A stretch of DNA of 64,000 nucleotides. Origin: Sulfitobacter indolifex. Lineage in GTDB: Bacteria; Pseudomonadota; Alphaproteobacteria; Rhodobacterales; Rhodobacteraceae. Below are positions 1 to 8,656 of the stretch, piece after piece. Both the position numbers and the translations under genes were made by a program. A model generated the notes under the pieces. It saw only the letters and a list, made by a program, of their open reading frames with translations. It made no database searches and had not been told where the DNA came from. Where the stretch lies: the NCBI RefSeq assembly GCF_022788655.1, contig NZ_CP084955.1, forward strand, positions 62,001 through 126,000, written 5' to 3'. The first letter of the stretch is position 1, and each line of letters begins with the position of its first letter.

Positions 1-24
1 GTAGCGGGCGCGCGCTACCCTCAA

Positions 25-1107
25 GTGCGACTCTTGTTAGAAAACAATAGTTTATCTAATGAGAGGAATCGGTATGGGAGCCGTTTACGACCAACTGAGT
101 ATCACAGAACGACGCAAGATAGAACGGTGGAGGCACGCGAAGGTCCCAGTTGACGAGATGGCGCGCGTTCTGAAGCGTTGCAGATCAACGATATTTCGCG
201 AGCTAAAGCGCAACCATTTCTCGGACGAGAGCATGCCGGGATGCGACGGCTATTACGGTGCCGCCGCGCACCTGATGCAAGCGGAACGGCGTTCTCGAGA
301 GCGCAAATTGATCAAACATCCAGAGCTCCGCAAGCGCGTGATCGAGCGCATCAAAAACGGTTGGACACCAGAGCAGATCAGTAACCGCATGATCCACGAA
401 TGCGCTCCTCTCAGGGTCTGCCAAGAAACCATCTACCGTTACATCTATTCCAAAGAAGGTCAGCGCGAAGACCTGTGGTGGTATCTACCGACCCACCGTG
501 TCGCCCGCAGGCCACGTCGCACCAGAAGGCGCAGAGAACCCAAATTCCACCGCGATGTCAGTATCTTATTTCGCCCGGATGATGTGGCTCATCGCCGCCA
601 GTTTGGCCACTGGGAAGCTGATTTGATGCTGTTTAAACAGAAGCTTGGCCAGACCAACGTCACCTCACTGGTTGAGCGCGTCAGCCGCTTCACCGTGATC
701 CTGAAGAACCCCAACAAGCGCACCAAGCCGGTTATGGGCAAGATCATGAGTGCCATCAAAGACCTCCCCCTCGTCGCCCGTCGGTCCATCACTTTTGACC
801 GCGGAACCGAGTTTGTCAGTTGGCCGCATCTCCAAGCCGAGATCGGAACCCAGACGTGGTTTTGCGACCCCTCCAGCCCCTGGCAGAAAGGCACAGTCGA
901 GAACACAAACCGACGCCTTCGAAGGTGGCTACCCCGCAAACGCGACATCCGGCAATGCACAGATCACGATATGAAGGTGATCTGTGATCGCCTCAACAAC
1001 ACGCCGCGCAAGTGCCTTGGATGGAAAACGCCAGCCGAGGTCTTTCGCGAAAAGATATTGGAGGAAATGCGATGACGCCCCTACCCTGAGCTCGACAAGA
1101 GTCGCGG
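25..1107 (+). mobile_element. IS30-family insertion sequence
   Basis: The element carries one transposase gene flanked by inverted repeats. The exact core of the repeats is GCGACTCTTGT at 27-37 and its reverse complement at 1095-1105, with weaker matching outside these bases. No target duplication could be assigned because the left edge lies almost at the window edge. The outer limits given are approximate by several bases. Confidence 0.75.
59..1075 (+). CDS. IS30-family transposase
   Basis: This DDE transposase catalyses cut-and-paste or circle-mediated movement of the IS30 element around it. The N-terminal third is a helix-turn-helix (motif CRSTIFRELKRN near residues 41-52) that binds the terminal repeats. 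The integrase-like catalytic core shows the triad: Asp188 in GHWEADLM, Asp247 in TFDRGTEF and Glu281 in KGTVENTNRRLRRW, with the expected IS30 spacing. At 338 residues it is full length for the family and has no internal stop, so it may still be active. Met6 at 74 is an alternative start. Confidence 0.95.
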   Translation: MRGIGMGAVYDQLSITERRKIERWRHAKVPVDEMARVLKRCRSTIFRELKRNHFSDESMPGCDGYYGAAAHLMQAERRSRERKLIKHPELRKRVIERIKNGWTPEQISNRMIHECAPLRVCQETIYRYIYSKEGQREDLWWYLPTHRVARRPRRTRRRREPKFHRDVSILFRPDDVAHRRQFGHWEADLMLFKQKLGQTNVTSLVERVSRFTVILKNPNKRTKPVMGKIMSAIKDLPLVARRSITFDRGTEFVSWPHLQAEIGTQTWFCDPSSPWQKGTVENTNRRLRRWLPRKRDIRQCTDHDMKVICDRLNNTPRKCLGWKTPAEVFREKILEEMR

Positions 1108-1356
1108 TTCAGGTATCGCTCACACTTCTCGCCAGGGCTTTTCGTTGTCTTCCTCACCGTCCACTCCACGGTGGCTACGATGAGCAACAAACCCTATTTT
1201 AGCAAATGACCCTATTTGGACCCATAGGCGCTGACGTCAGACTGATTTAGTCCTTTTGAGTTGTCATAGATTATAGCGCCCCTCCCAACATCTGATAGAA
1301 GGCTAGCGAAAGCGGCCCGAACCGTACCCAAATTAGAGAAAGTACGTTAGAGCCGA

Positions 1357-1503
1357 ATGTCTTCTAAAAATAACGAGGATGAAGTTAGCTTCATTCGCAA
1401 AGTTCGCCGCTGGCGGTGGTCATACTGGTTGGCTGTCGCGACCTTAGTCGTTCTCTGGTGCTATGCCGTCTATGAGGTGGTCGGTTACGTAGTGCGCAGC
1501 TAG
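1357..1503 (+). CDS. small single-pass membrane protein (48 aa)
   Basis: This is a short ORF read directly from the sequence. It has a charged N-terminus (MSSKNNEDEVSFIRKVRRWR) followed by one hydrophobic helix (about residues 24-40, YWLAVATLVVLWCYAVYEVV). The positive residues just before the helix predict a cytoplasmic N-terminus. No purine-rich ribosome site was clear. It is followed 77 bases later by a second tiny membrane protein of the same plan, which is the main argument that both are real. No function can be assigned. Confidence 0.4.
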   Translation: MSSKNNEDEVSFIRKVRRWRWSYWLAVATLVVLWCYAVYEVVGYVVRS

Positions 1504-1580
1504 CGCCGTCCCAAAGTGAGCTAGCCAAATTATTCAGTCAGCTTGCTTGCCATCGTATTGGATCAGTCCACTTACTCGTC

Positions 1581-1703
1581 ATGGCTGATGATGACGAAGA
1601 TACGAAGCGGCAGGCACGTAGATGGACGCGCGAGCGCATTGCGTTTGCGGTGGCTGTTGGCATGTTGTGGCTGATCGCGTTCGTCGTAGCCTTCTACATC
1701 TAA
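1581..1703 (+). CDS. small single-pass membrane protein (40 aa)
   Basis: The ORF encodes an acidic start (MADDDEDTKRQARRWTRERI) and one transmembrane helix running to the C-terminus (about residues 21-39, ending VVAFYI). The layout of charged tail, basic patch and single helix matches the 48-residue neighbour upstream. The two could be a pair or just similar in build. Function is unknown. Confidence 0.4.
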   Translation: MADDDEDTKRQARRWTRERIAFAVAVGMLWLIAFVVAFYI

Positions 1704-1904
1704 TTTTGCCATTTCAGTGATACTGTCCGCTTTGCCCCTCATCGCGTAGTCCTGTATCGCTAGACAATGAGGTTTTCGGCGTCGGGCGCAGACTTTCCGG
1801 AAATTGAGGAACTACTCAAACGGTACATCTGCGGTTAGTTCGGAGTTAACTTTTTACAAACGCCAATCCTGAACCCGATCAGCCAAAAATAGTCATTGCT
1901 CAGG

Positions 1905-1938
1905 TCAGCGCTGACATGAGCGGTCATGTCAGCGCTGA
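1905..1938. repeat. perfect 15-bp inverted repeat, TCAGCGCTGACATGA type
   Basis: Arms at 1905-1919 and 1924-1938 are exact reverse complements around a 4-base loop. Each arm itself contains the palindrome TCAGCGCTGA. It lies beyond the 3' end of the minus-strand gene at 2070-2984, so it could be a terminator hairpin, but it has no T-run on either strand. Variants of the motif recur at 14.78 kb, 15.60 kb and 16.38 kb, which suggests a protein-binding site instead. Confidence 0.6.
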
Positions 1939-2069
1939 TGCCATCGACCGCCGAAACACACGTGCCCGCATTCCTATCCAGATTGGATTGATCGCCAGTG
2001 ATCTGGCGGACAAGTATTGCGCTCAACTTTGCCCAATCAGCGTAAATCAAGGCTACTTGCTGGATAATT

Positions 2070-2984
2070 CTATTCTGGCGCTTCAGTTTGTTGCGGCCAG
2101 AGACGACCGACCACTGCACGACGCATCTGCTGCGCCAGCGGGTCGTGAAATATCTCAATTGCAATCGCCGCCTCATCGTCGTTTAGCCAGCCATCCTGTA
2201 AACGCCAGCGCCGGTAGAACAACCAATCGAGTTCATTCTGCCGTAACGCCGCAAGATTTTCCCGGACTTGCTCTGGTGTTCTATGCAGGCCATTTGACCT
2301 TTCGAACCTTCGCATCCCGTGAACGGTCACGGCAGCGCTCAGATACCGCTCATGAGCGACCGCGATATCGTCATCGCTGATTACCGACAACCGCTCAATT
2401 TCTTCGCGCACATTGGGGGGCTGCGTGTCGAGTGCATGCTGTAAAGCTTGTTCGAACCCGGGGTCATTTGCAATGTCCAATCTCCATGCCCTCGGCTGTT
2501 CGCGCCAAAGCACAGCTTCAGCGCGCGCAGCCCAACGCCGATCTGCGATCACGCCGAGGGCTGTGAGAACGGACTGAACTTCTGGCTCGGCCCGCGCAGG
2601 GCCCATTCTTCCCGTCTCTGAGATCGGCATAGAAAGTTCTTGGTCGGTGACGGAACCGCCCGCGCCCTTCACCTGTCGAAGCTTTTCCCCGGAGCCGGGT
2701 GGGGCATAGCTCAATTGGTTTCGTTGTTCAGCAAGCCGCAGGACAACGACGGAAATGTCGTCCCATCTCGGAAGCTTCCGGGGGAGTTTCCGAACAGATT
2801 TCGGGATCGCGCCCCAGTCCGTTTCTTCGGCCTGCCCCAGTAGGGCCAGCGCCTCACAGCCCATTTGATAAGCTGAGCAAAACATGTGGCTCCACCCTCC
2901 GCCGTCCGGCAGCTGTGGGAGGTTGTTCGAGAGAAACTCGGCAACTGGCAACGCCCATTCCGAGTCCGGTCCTCGCGCATTCAT
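2070..2984 (-). CDS. unrecognised 304-residue protein
   Basis: No known family was recognised. The protein has no signal peptide or membrane helix, and looks soluble. The middle (residues about 60-110) and the C-terminal half (charged helices, ERLSVISDDDIAVAHERYL, and a Trp/Arg-rich stretch ELDWLFYRRWRLQDGW) look like genuine protein. The start at 2984 is chosen because GGGAGG lies 8 bases upstream; an in-frame ATG three codons earlier has no such site. It precedes the mobilisation region on the same strand but is separated from it by about 140 bases. Confidence 0.65.
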   Translation of the reverse strand: MNARGPDSEWALPVAEFLSNNLPQLPDGGGWSHMFCSAYQMGCEALALLGQAEETDWGAIPKSVRKLPRKLPRWDDISVVVLRLAEQRNQLSYAPPGSGEKLRQVKGAGGSVTDQELSMPISETGRMGPARAEPEVQSVLTALGVIADRRWAARAEAVLWREQPRAWRLDIANDPGFEQALQHALDTQPPNVREEIERLSVISDDDIAVAHERYLSAAVTVHGMRRFERSNGLHRTPEQVRENLAALRQNELDWLFYRRWRLQDGWLNDDEAAIAIEIFHDPLAQQMRRAVVGRLWPQQTEAPE

Positions 2985-3124
2985 AAAACACACCTCCCGA
3001 AACAGCCCCTACCTCAAACCGCACTTCAACCAGAGCGGGTCGCAAGAGAAGTATCATGCGGATTTATAAGGGTCACTCTGGCATTGGTGCGAAATCTGCG
3101 CTGAACATTTACGAGAGTTGCTGA

Positions 3125-4906
3125 CTAAGGTGACAGACAGCCGTGTTCTAGATCAACTGGATCGGACGAAATCAGTGGGAGGGCCAACCGTTCACCCAGC
3201 CTCTCAACAAAAAGATGATAACTTTGCACGGGGACCTGCCCCGCCCCGGCCACCTCTCCACCGCGAGAGAGAATAATCTGCCAGTCTGCACCTGCCAGTC
3301 TGAAATCCCCCCTATGCCCCATGCTGATCGTAACTTTAGCCTGGGGGAAAATCTCAGACGCAGCTTGAGACATGGCGCGGATCACGTCTACGGCGCGAAG
3401 GGGTCTTGCGAGAGCTGCGCCCGGATCCAAGCGATATCTTGGGAGATCGCTGTCATTCCTTCGAACAGGATCTGTTGTTTCTGTGCCTGCTGCTGCGCGA
3501 TTTTGATCGTTGCTGCGGCTTGGGCCAGCACATCTGTGTGCCGCTCCATCGCCATCCTGATCCCTGTCATTTCCGAGATCAGGTCTTGGATCTTGCACGC
3601 CATTTCTGTCTCTGCTTCGCTTCCCAAGACGCGATAAAGCAGCACGCAGAGCTCCTCCATCAACACCTCCAGGCTCTTCGCTTTGGATGTCTGTAATGTC
3701 ATAGTTTATGGTCTCCAGTTTGTTTCTGATTTTACCGAACGGTGTCCGATCGATGATACTAAGGCAGCCGCCGATCACGTGTTCCGCAGCCATGCGAGAT
3801 ACGCGCGCGCGTAAGTGGCGCAACCCTACCGCGAGCCGGTCGGCCAGCCGCGCAAAGCGGTGTGGCCGCGCGACAGGTTTCGAGCAATCAGGATGGCAAG
3901 ACGGGAGCACCAACCTTGGCGTCCTCACCCGGTGGGCCCATTCCGGCTCAGGCTCAGTCCAAACACCATTTGCATATTCGGAAGCATTCCATGCTGCGCG
4001 GCGCTGCCAGTTTTTCGAAAGCACGCTTTCCGGTAACGACGGCGGCGCGGGCTCAGACGGGATCGCTTCACTTCTGGCCAGACTGGCACCGCGCAGCACG
4101 AATGGGTGCGGGTCTGTCTCCGAGACCAACGCTATTGCGTCTCCCGGCCCGAGGCGAATTTCATGCCTTGTGGCTGCAACGACGTCCCGAAAGATACTCA
4201 GAAATCCCGGGCGATTTTGACCATGGCGGCTTGCCGCGATCATCCTAGCGGCCTGAAGGAGAAACAATTTTGGCGCCGCATCGGGCGTGAACTTCACGCC
4301 GTGACGCTCCGCTGCCGCGACGCGTTTTTCAGCCCAATCCGGGCCTTTTATCGCAAGCGCGCGTTCCAGCGCCCGGGGGTTCGCCCAGTCAAACTGAGCA
4401 TTCAAAAAGTCACCCAATGCGTCGAAGGTGTTCTGGCTGCCCCGCATCGGAGGATGGGGATTGTAACTGCGCAGCTTACCGGTCTCTGTCCGGACAAAGC
4501 GTGGCATAACGATGTTGATCTCTAGACTCCCTGTATGGGTATGTGTGCCGACAAAGACCGAGGGGCGGCAGGCCACAGGCACTCCGGCGAATGCAACCTC
4601 GAGGAACAGATCGATGACCACCGCGATAGAGCAGCGCGCCGTCTTCTCACCCGCGTTGAAGCGCGCCACATCAATGTCGGAACGATCGAATGACAGGGTC
4701 GCGGTGCGCGTGGTGCGCTGGAAGCGAAGCGCTGCAATCGCACTTTGCACGACACTCGGATACCCCCAAAGGAGCTCGGGGGCCGGCGTTCTCACCTCCC
4801 ATTCCCGCTGCACCCCGATCGTTTTCGACACCGCCCTATCAAGAAGATAAGCTGCAGGCTGGCGGGGATCATCGGAGGCTTGATGGGGGGACCAACCAAT
4901 CAGCAC
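3125..4906 (-). CDS. plasmid mobilisation relaxase-like protein
   Basis: The N-terminal ~400 residues resemble plasmid relaxases, which nick the transfer origin and stay bound to DNA during conjugation. The clearest mark is the metal-site motif GTHTHTGSLEINIVMPRF (around residue 120), the HxH...N type of relaxase motif III. Translation probably starts at GTG 4906, whose codon overlaps the stop of the accessory gene upstream (GTGCTGA), so the two are coupled. The ORF is 593 codons, but residues about 400-505 read as the out-of-frame shadow of a convincing small gene at 3388-3702. The last ~83 residues, from ATG 3373 or GTG 3385, look genuine again and may be a separate gene. The true relaxase may therefore end near 3700. 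Confidence 0.7.
   Translation of the reverse strand: MLIGWSPHQASDDPRQPAAYLLDRAVSKTIGVQREWEVRTPAPELLWGYPSVVQSAIAALRFQRTTRTATLSFDRSDIDVARFNAGEKTARCSIAVVIDLFLEVAFAGVPVACRPSVFVGTHTHTGSLEINIVMPRFVRTETGKLRSYNPHPPMRGSQNTFDALGDFLNAQFDWANPRALERALAIKGPDWAEKRVAAAERHGVKFTPDAAPKLFLLQAARMIAASRHGQNRPGFLSIFRDVVAATRHEIRLGPGDAIALVSETDPHPFVLRGASLARSEAIPSEPAPPSLPESVLSKNWQRRAAWNASEYANGVWTEPEPEWAHRVRTPRLVLPSCHPDCSKPVARPHRFARLADRLAVGLRHLRARVSRMAAEHVIGGCLSIIDRTPFGKIRNKLETINYDITDIQSEEPGGVDGGALRAALSRLGKRSRDRNGVQDPRPDLGNDRDQDGDGAAHRCAGPSRSNDQNRAAAGTETTDPVRRNDSDLPRYRLDPGAALARPLRAVDVIRAMSQAASEIFPQAKVTISMGHRGDFRLAGADWQIILSRGGEVAGAGQVPVQSYHLFVERLGERLALPLISSDPVDLEHGCLSP
3388..3702 (-). CDS. small coiled-coil protein nested in the relaxase ORF
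   Basis: The 104-residue product is rich in Met, Gln, Glu and Ala and forms long amphipathic helices (for example AQAAATIKIAQQQAQKQQ and EMACKIQDLISEM). It has far more protein-like composition than the relaxase frame that runs through the same DNA, which reads Arg/Asp/Gly-rich here. Its TAG stop at 3388-3390 overlaps the possible GTG start (3385) of a third gene ending at 3125. The order would be relaxase, this gene, then an ~82-residue gene. A role in the relaxosome is inferred from position only. Confidence 0.6.
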   Translation of the reverse strand: MTLQTSKAKSLEVLMEELCVLLYRVLGSEAETEMACKIQDLISEMTGIRMAMERHTDVLAQAAATIKIAQQQAQKQQILFEGMTAISQDIAWIRAQLSQDPFAP

Positions 4907-5241
4907 GGGTTAGACCTCACAGAAAACCCGACCGGCGCGAGCATCAAAACGACGCGTTCGATCCGTTGCAGCTGGACAAGCAGCAGCATTGCCTCGACGT
5001 CCTCACCCTCAAAGCGCCCCGCGAGACGTTGGAGCATCTCAAGCACCTGCTCCAGCAGCCCCGCAAGCTGCAGCACCTGCTCGGGCGATGCCCCCGACCG
5101 ACGCCCAAGACCGACATGGCGCAAGTGGTCCGACAGGCTCTGCCCGGCCGCTTCAGCGCGGCGTACCAACTCAGCTTTTTCGGCGGATGTGACATTCACC
5201 TTTACGCGCTCATGCCGCTTTGCGTTGGTCGTTTTGGCCAT
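4900..5241 (-). CDS. MobC-like relaxosome accessory protein
   Basis: The N-terminus (MAKTTNAKRHERVKVNVTSA onward) is a ribbon-helix-helix type strand followed by helices, typical of plasmid mobilisation accessory proteins that bind oriT and help the relaxase. The rest is a leucine-rich helical region (LLEQVLEMLQRLAGRF). The start at 5241 is supported by AGGAAG 8 bases upstream; an ATG nine codons earlier lacks one. The stop TGA (4902-4900) overlaps the GTG start of the relaxase, so the pair is co-translated. A perfect DnaA box lies 117 bases upstream. Confidence 0.7.
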   Translation of the reverse strand: MAKTTNAKRHERVKVNVTSAEKAELVRRAEAAGQSLSDHLRHVGLGRRSGASPEQVLQLAGLLEQVLEMLQRLAGRFEGEDVEAMLLLVQLQRIERVVLMLAPVGFSVRSNPC

Positions 5242-5357
5242 ATCGTTACTTCCTGCTTTTGGGCCCAAGGAGGGGGCCTTGATCTACGTGCCTGCTCAAA
5301 AGTTATGAGCCAGCAAATCCGATCAACAGGAGAGATGCCGCCTTGCTATGGATGAAG

Positions 5358-5366
5358 TGTGGATAA
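5358..5366 (-). promoter_or_regulatory. perfect DnaA box upstream of the mobilisation operon
   Basis: TTATCCACA is present on the minus strand, 117 bases upstream of the MobC-like start. It is one of four exact copies between 5.3 and 14 kb, each upstream of a gene (see findings). Confidence 0.55.
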
Positions 5367-6340
5367 CCCGCGGCAATGCAGCAGGACGTTCCACCCGACA
5401 CGGCACATCAACGCCTCGCAAATTTGGGGGATGGTGAAGAGCGAAAGGGGCCCGGCAAACCCGGACAAGGGGGTGAACGCCATCGAGTGAGAATGGCTAT
5501 GCCCCCCGTGCAAGATGTCCAAAGCGCCTGTTTTGAAGGCTGCGAGAACAAGCCCGGACAAATCTGTCCCCGCTAACATGTCCGGAAAATCCCACGTGTT
5601 TCTTCTTGAAACAAGATCATCAATTGGATGCGCAGAGCCGCGGGACCTGAGCCGCGCTGCGTCCGAAACCGGTCATACTGGCGTCGGGAAACGGATCTGA
5701 CTGAACACCCAGTTTATTGGTGCCCTACCCTTACGAGTTCTGTCTTTCATAAAGATTTTGACGGGTAATCCATAAACGACGACCTGCGAGAACAGCATCG
5801 TAACCCGCGATCTCGGCAGGCCATGAACCGTTAGCCCATGCTTACAATGCGACAGACCGATTGCATCCGTCTCAGGCGGCATGGGCAACCGGTTCAACAT
5901 CGGGACCTCTCGGACGGGACCGAGATTTAACACGCCCACGCGCGCCGACGTCGTGTAAGCCAAGCACAAGTCCCGAACCTTTTATGGCGTTGGAACGATC
6001 ATGTCTCGCAGAAGGCGTTCCGCATTGGATGGACAAAGGGGGTCACCGTGAGGCTCATACAGGTGGCCAAATGCCAAGTAGAGAAAATGCACGAGATGAT
6101 TTCTTGATATCACTATATGATATAGAAGCCTTGGATATGGCCTACATGCCGCAAAAGAAAATGCCCCATAACGTCCCGTATCGCAGCTTCAGAAAGACAG
6201 ACGTTCAGTAGGAGGCAGCAGACATTACCGATCCTCCGAGAGAGGAGACACAGCCCACCAAAGTGATGGGCTGGTCCGAGCTCGCGAATGTGCTTTGCCA
6301 ACGCAGGCGCGTCATTCTAATTTCGATTTTCTCGTCGGCA
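5367..6340. other. no confident gene
   Basis: Only weak open frames are present. The best is a 98-codon minus-strand frame at 5673-5969 whose middle (VPMLNRLPMPPETDAIGL) is plausible protein but was not recognised. A plus-strand frame starting at 5984 and ending at 6211 (75 codons) is also possible. Neither has a clear ribosome site. The stretch may be the putative transfer-origin side of the mobilisation operon, but no oriT repeat was identified. Confidence 0.4.
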
Positions 6341-6876
6341 TCAGACATTGATCTCTCCCGTGTTTGGCGTATTTGGGTTGCGGAAACCCATGGCGACCCA
6401 GGCCCCGAAGAGCTTGGCGAAGAAGCCAAGGCTCTGCTTCTTTGCGTTGGGAATGTCGTCTGGCAGCGTGGCGCCCTCCGGGAGATTCGAGGCCATCGTG
6501 CGCATCGTGGGCTCGGGCTTTGTGCCGGGCGGCCAGAGGCCACTGTAGAGGCTCAGCCAGTGTCCGCCTTTGAACTCCAGATAGACGGGCGTGTTGCAGC
6601 AGGTGGCGATCACCCGCATGCTGGGGGCCTTGGGCGACAGGCGGAACCCCGGAGGTTGGAGGCCCCCGCAAGAAAACGCACACGATCCTTGCGATACATG
6701 ACAAAGGGCGTCGTGCCGTGATCGGTCAACGTCCGGGGTGCGCCCTCAAGACCCTGCATCCTCCTCGCCGCCTCACGGCAGGAGTTGCAGCAGTATTCGA
6801 CGCTCGCGACAGGCTTCCCCTCGACTTCAAGATGGGTCTGGCCACAGGCACATCCGATCTGTGTTGCCTCACCCAT
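6341..6876 (-). pseudogene. GFA/CENP-V family protein, frameshifted
   Basis: The two halves together make one glutathione-dependent formaldehyde-activating (GFA, CENP-V) type protein with zinc-binding cysteines: CACGQTHLEV, YCCNSC in the first part and TCCNTP in the second. The first frame (from ATG 6876) runs to FLAGASNLRG and is then lost. The second frame resumes with FRLSPKAPSMRVIATCCNTP and ends at 6341. One missing base in the C-run near 6647-6650 explains the break. The start overlaps the end of the VOC gene (ATGGGTGA). It is the last gene of a TetR-led operon. The function could be thiol-adduct or aldehyde handling, but GFA members vary widely. Confidence 0.7.
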
Positions 6877-7349
6877 GCGTAGGCTCCTTCGCGGCAGCCG
6901 CTTCGAGGGCGGCAATGTCGATCTTCTCCATCTGCATCATCGCCGCGCTCACGCGGCACACCACGCCTGGGTCTTCGCTGGCCAGCAGGTCCGGCATTCG
7001 CTTCGGCACGATCTGCCAAGACACGCCGAAGCGGTCCACGATCCAGCCACACCGTCCTGCTTTACCGCCTTTCGGTCAGCGCGGCCCAGAGCCGGTCCGT
7101 CTCATCCTGATCCTCGGTCAGCACAGAGATCGATGCGGCGGGCGTCAGCTTGTGATGCGGCCCGGCGGTCAAGATCATCATGGGCGCACCTGCCAGCGTG
7201 AACTCGACAATCATCGGGTCGTCCGGTTGGCCGTTTTCGCGCACGGCCTCAATCCTGCTGTCTGGCATCAACGTTACGTATTCATGCGCGGCATCATGTC
7301 CGCCTTTCTCAAACCAGAAGCAGGTCCGCACTTTTGAGGCATGTTCCAT
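6869..7349 (-). pseudogene. PhnB-like VOC/glyoxalase-fold protein, frameshifted
   Basis: The N-terminal frame has the PhnB-like VOC pattern of beta strands (TCFWFEKGGHDAAHEYVTLM and DDPMIVEFTLAGAPMMILTAG). It stops early at ALTERR. The next frame continues exactly where the family would, with CGWIVDRFGVSWQIVPKRMP and a C-terminal helix ending KEPTHG. One extra base near 7070 (run of A on the coding strand) restores a single frame of about 160 residues. This group of VOC proteins often sits beside SRPBCC and TetR genes. The reaction is unknown. The stop overlaps the start of the GFA gene. Confidence 0.75.
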
Positions 7350-7416
7350 CCAAAATTTCCTCCGTGGTTTCGTGGTTGGGGGGCTCAGCTTCCAAGCCGG
7401 GCGGCCCCATCAATAT

Positions 7417-7839
7417 TCAGCCACGCTTGCTTTCGACGTAAGTAGTGAAATTGTTCAAGATCGCCTGCCACCCGTCGCGCTGCATCTCAATCGGGTTCTG
7501 CGGCTCGGCGTCGAAAGTGGTCACGACATGGGTGTTTCCGCCGCTTCCGGTAAATGTTGTGCGGGACCTACGGCCGTCGTCAAGAACCAGCAGGAGTGAC
7601 TTGCGCGGCTCGATCTCCTCGTAAGTGCCCTCGAAGTCGAAACCCATGCTTCCGTCCTTCGCCTCCATACGGGCGATCTGCTTGCCACCGGGGCGCAGAT
7701 CCACTTCGGCGCGCGGGCAGCACCAGTCATCGTTTGCGAAATTCCACTGCATGATGTCGTCCGGGGTGGTGTAGGCGCTCCACACCTCTTCAACGGAGGC
7801 GGCAACTGTCGTTTCCACGGTGATTTGCTGGTTGGTCAT
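7417..7839 (-). CDS. SRPBCC (AHSA1/START-like) protein
   Basis: This 140-residue protein matches the AHSA1 group of the SRPBCC fold, a hydrophobic-ligand pocket family of mostly unknown substrates. The family marks are an N-terminal strand followed by VWSAYTTPDDIMQWNFANDDWCCPRAEVDLRPGG, then FDFEGTYEEIEP, and the C-terminal helix after QRDGWQAILNNFTTYVE. Its ATG overlaps the TetR stop (ATGA), so it is co-translated with the regulator. With the VOC and GFA genes downstream it suggests a small detoxification or ligand-handling operon. Confidence 0.85.
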   Translation of the reverse strand: MTNQQITVETTVAASVEEVWSAYTTPDDIMQWNFANDDWCCPRAEVDLRPGGKQIARMEAKDGSMGFDFEGTYEEIEPRKSLLLVLDDGRRSRTTFTGSGGNTHVVTTFDAEPQNPIEMQRDGWQAILNNFTTYVESKRG

Positions 7840-8495
7840 GTTGATTTCTCCTTGCTGCTGGTTTCAGATGTATTTGGTTCCACCCCGAACAGGCCGCGCA
7901 CATAGCGAATGAGGTGATCAACGCTTTCACGGGCGAGGTCCGGGTCCCCAGTGGCCTTGGCGAGGATGAACCCACCCTGAAGGACCGCCTGCGTGTGGCG
8001 GGCAAGGCTCTCGGCAGTCCAGTCAGCGTCGATATTACGCTGCTTGCGCGCCGCTTTGATGTCGGCCTCCAGCGTGGCGGCATGACCGAAGATGCTGGCG
8101 GCGCAGGCATCCCGGATCGCGGGCGCGCTATCATGCACCTCCTGCGTCATGGTGCCGACGAGGCAGGTGTATTCAAACGTCTCGCCGCCGATGATCCCTT
8201 TGCGGAAATCGAGATAGGCCAGAACACGGTCCAGCGGATCGTCTGGCTCATGGTAAGGCGCGCTGGCAAAGAGTGCGCTGGTTGTCTCGGTCCAGAAATT
8301 TGCTGCCGCCACGCCAAGCGCGTCCTTCGTCTTGAAGTGATGGAAGAACGCACCCTTCGTGACACCGGCCGACTGGCAGAGATCATCGACTGAGGTTGCG
8401 GCGAACCCCTTCCGGCGGATCACGTCGCGCGCGGCTTGCAGAAGGCGTTTGCGCGCATCGCCGCGCTCGGGGTATTGCTTGGTTGGTCTTGGCAT
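7836..8495 (-). CDS. TetR-family repressor
   Basis: The 219-residue regulator has an N-terminal helix-turn-helix typical of TetR (RLLQAARDVIRRKGFAATSVDDLCQSAGVTKGAFFHHFKTKDAL, residues about 18-60) and a helical ligand-binding domain. The start at 8495 (MPRPTKQ) places the HTH at the usual distance from the N-terminus; longer in-frame starts would run through the operator. It likely represses its own operon through the palindrome at 8503-8524, only 8 bases upstream of the start codon. Confidence 0.9.
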   Translation of the reverse strand: MPRPTKQYPERGDARKRLLQAARDVIRRKGFAATSVDDLCQSAGVTKGAFFHHFKTKDALGVAAANFWTETTSALFASAPYHEPDDPLDRVLAYLDFRKGIIGGETFEYTCLVGTMTQEVHDSAPAIRDACAASIFGHAATLEADIKAARKQRNIDADWTAESLARHTQAVLQGGFILAKATGDPDLARESVDHLIRYVRGLFGVEPNTSETSSKEKST

Positions 8496-8502
8496 GTTTG
8501 CT

Positions 8503-8524
8503 ACATACCATACGGTTGGTATGT
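8503..8524. promoter_or_regulatory. TetR operator palindrome
   Basis: Perfect arms ACATACCA (8503-8510) and TGGTATGT (8517-8524) are separated by 6 bases directly upstream of the tetR start. The position and symmetry are those of an autorepression site for a TetR dimer pair. Confidence 0.75.
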
Positions 8525-8656
8525 AATCAATAATCTTAATCATAGCGTGCTTCGGCGGCGCCAAAAGTCGCCGCCTGCGCCCTTGAAACATGATATTGGG
8601 CTTCGGCCGAAAGCAGATCTCTCAAGCCTTCCCTCTCAGCAGTCCCGAGGCTTGGA

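Noticed and set aside
2070..2380. Plus-strand frame opposite the 304-residue gene (1916-2380)
   Set aside because: It is Arg/His/Ser-rich shadow sequence with no ribosome site, while the minus-strand frame has a good start signal and protein-like composition.
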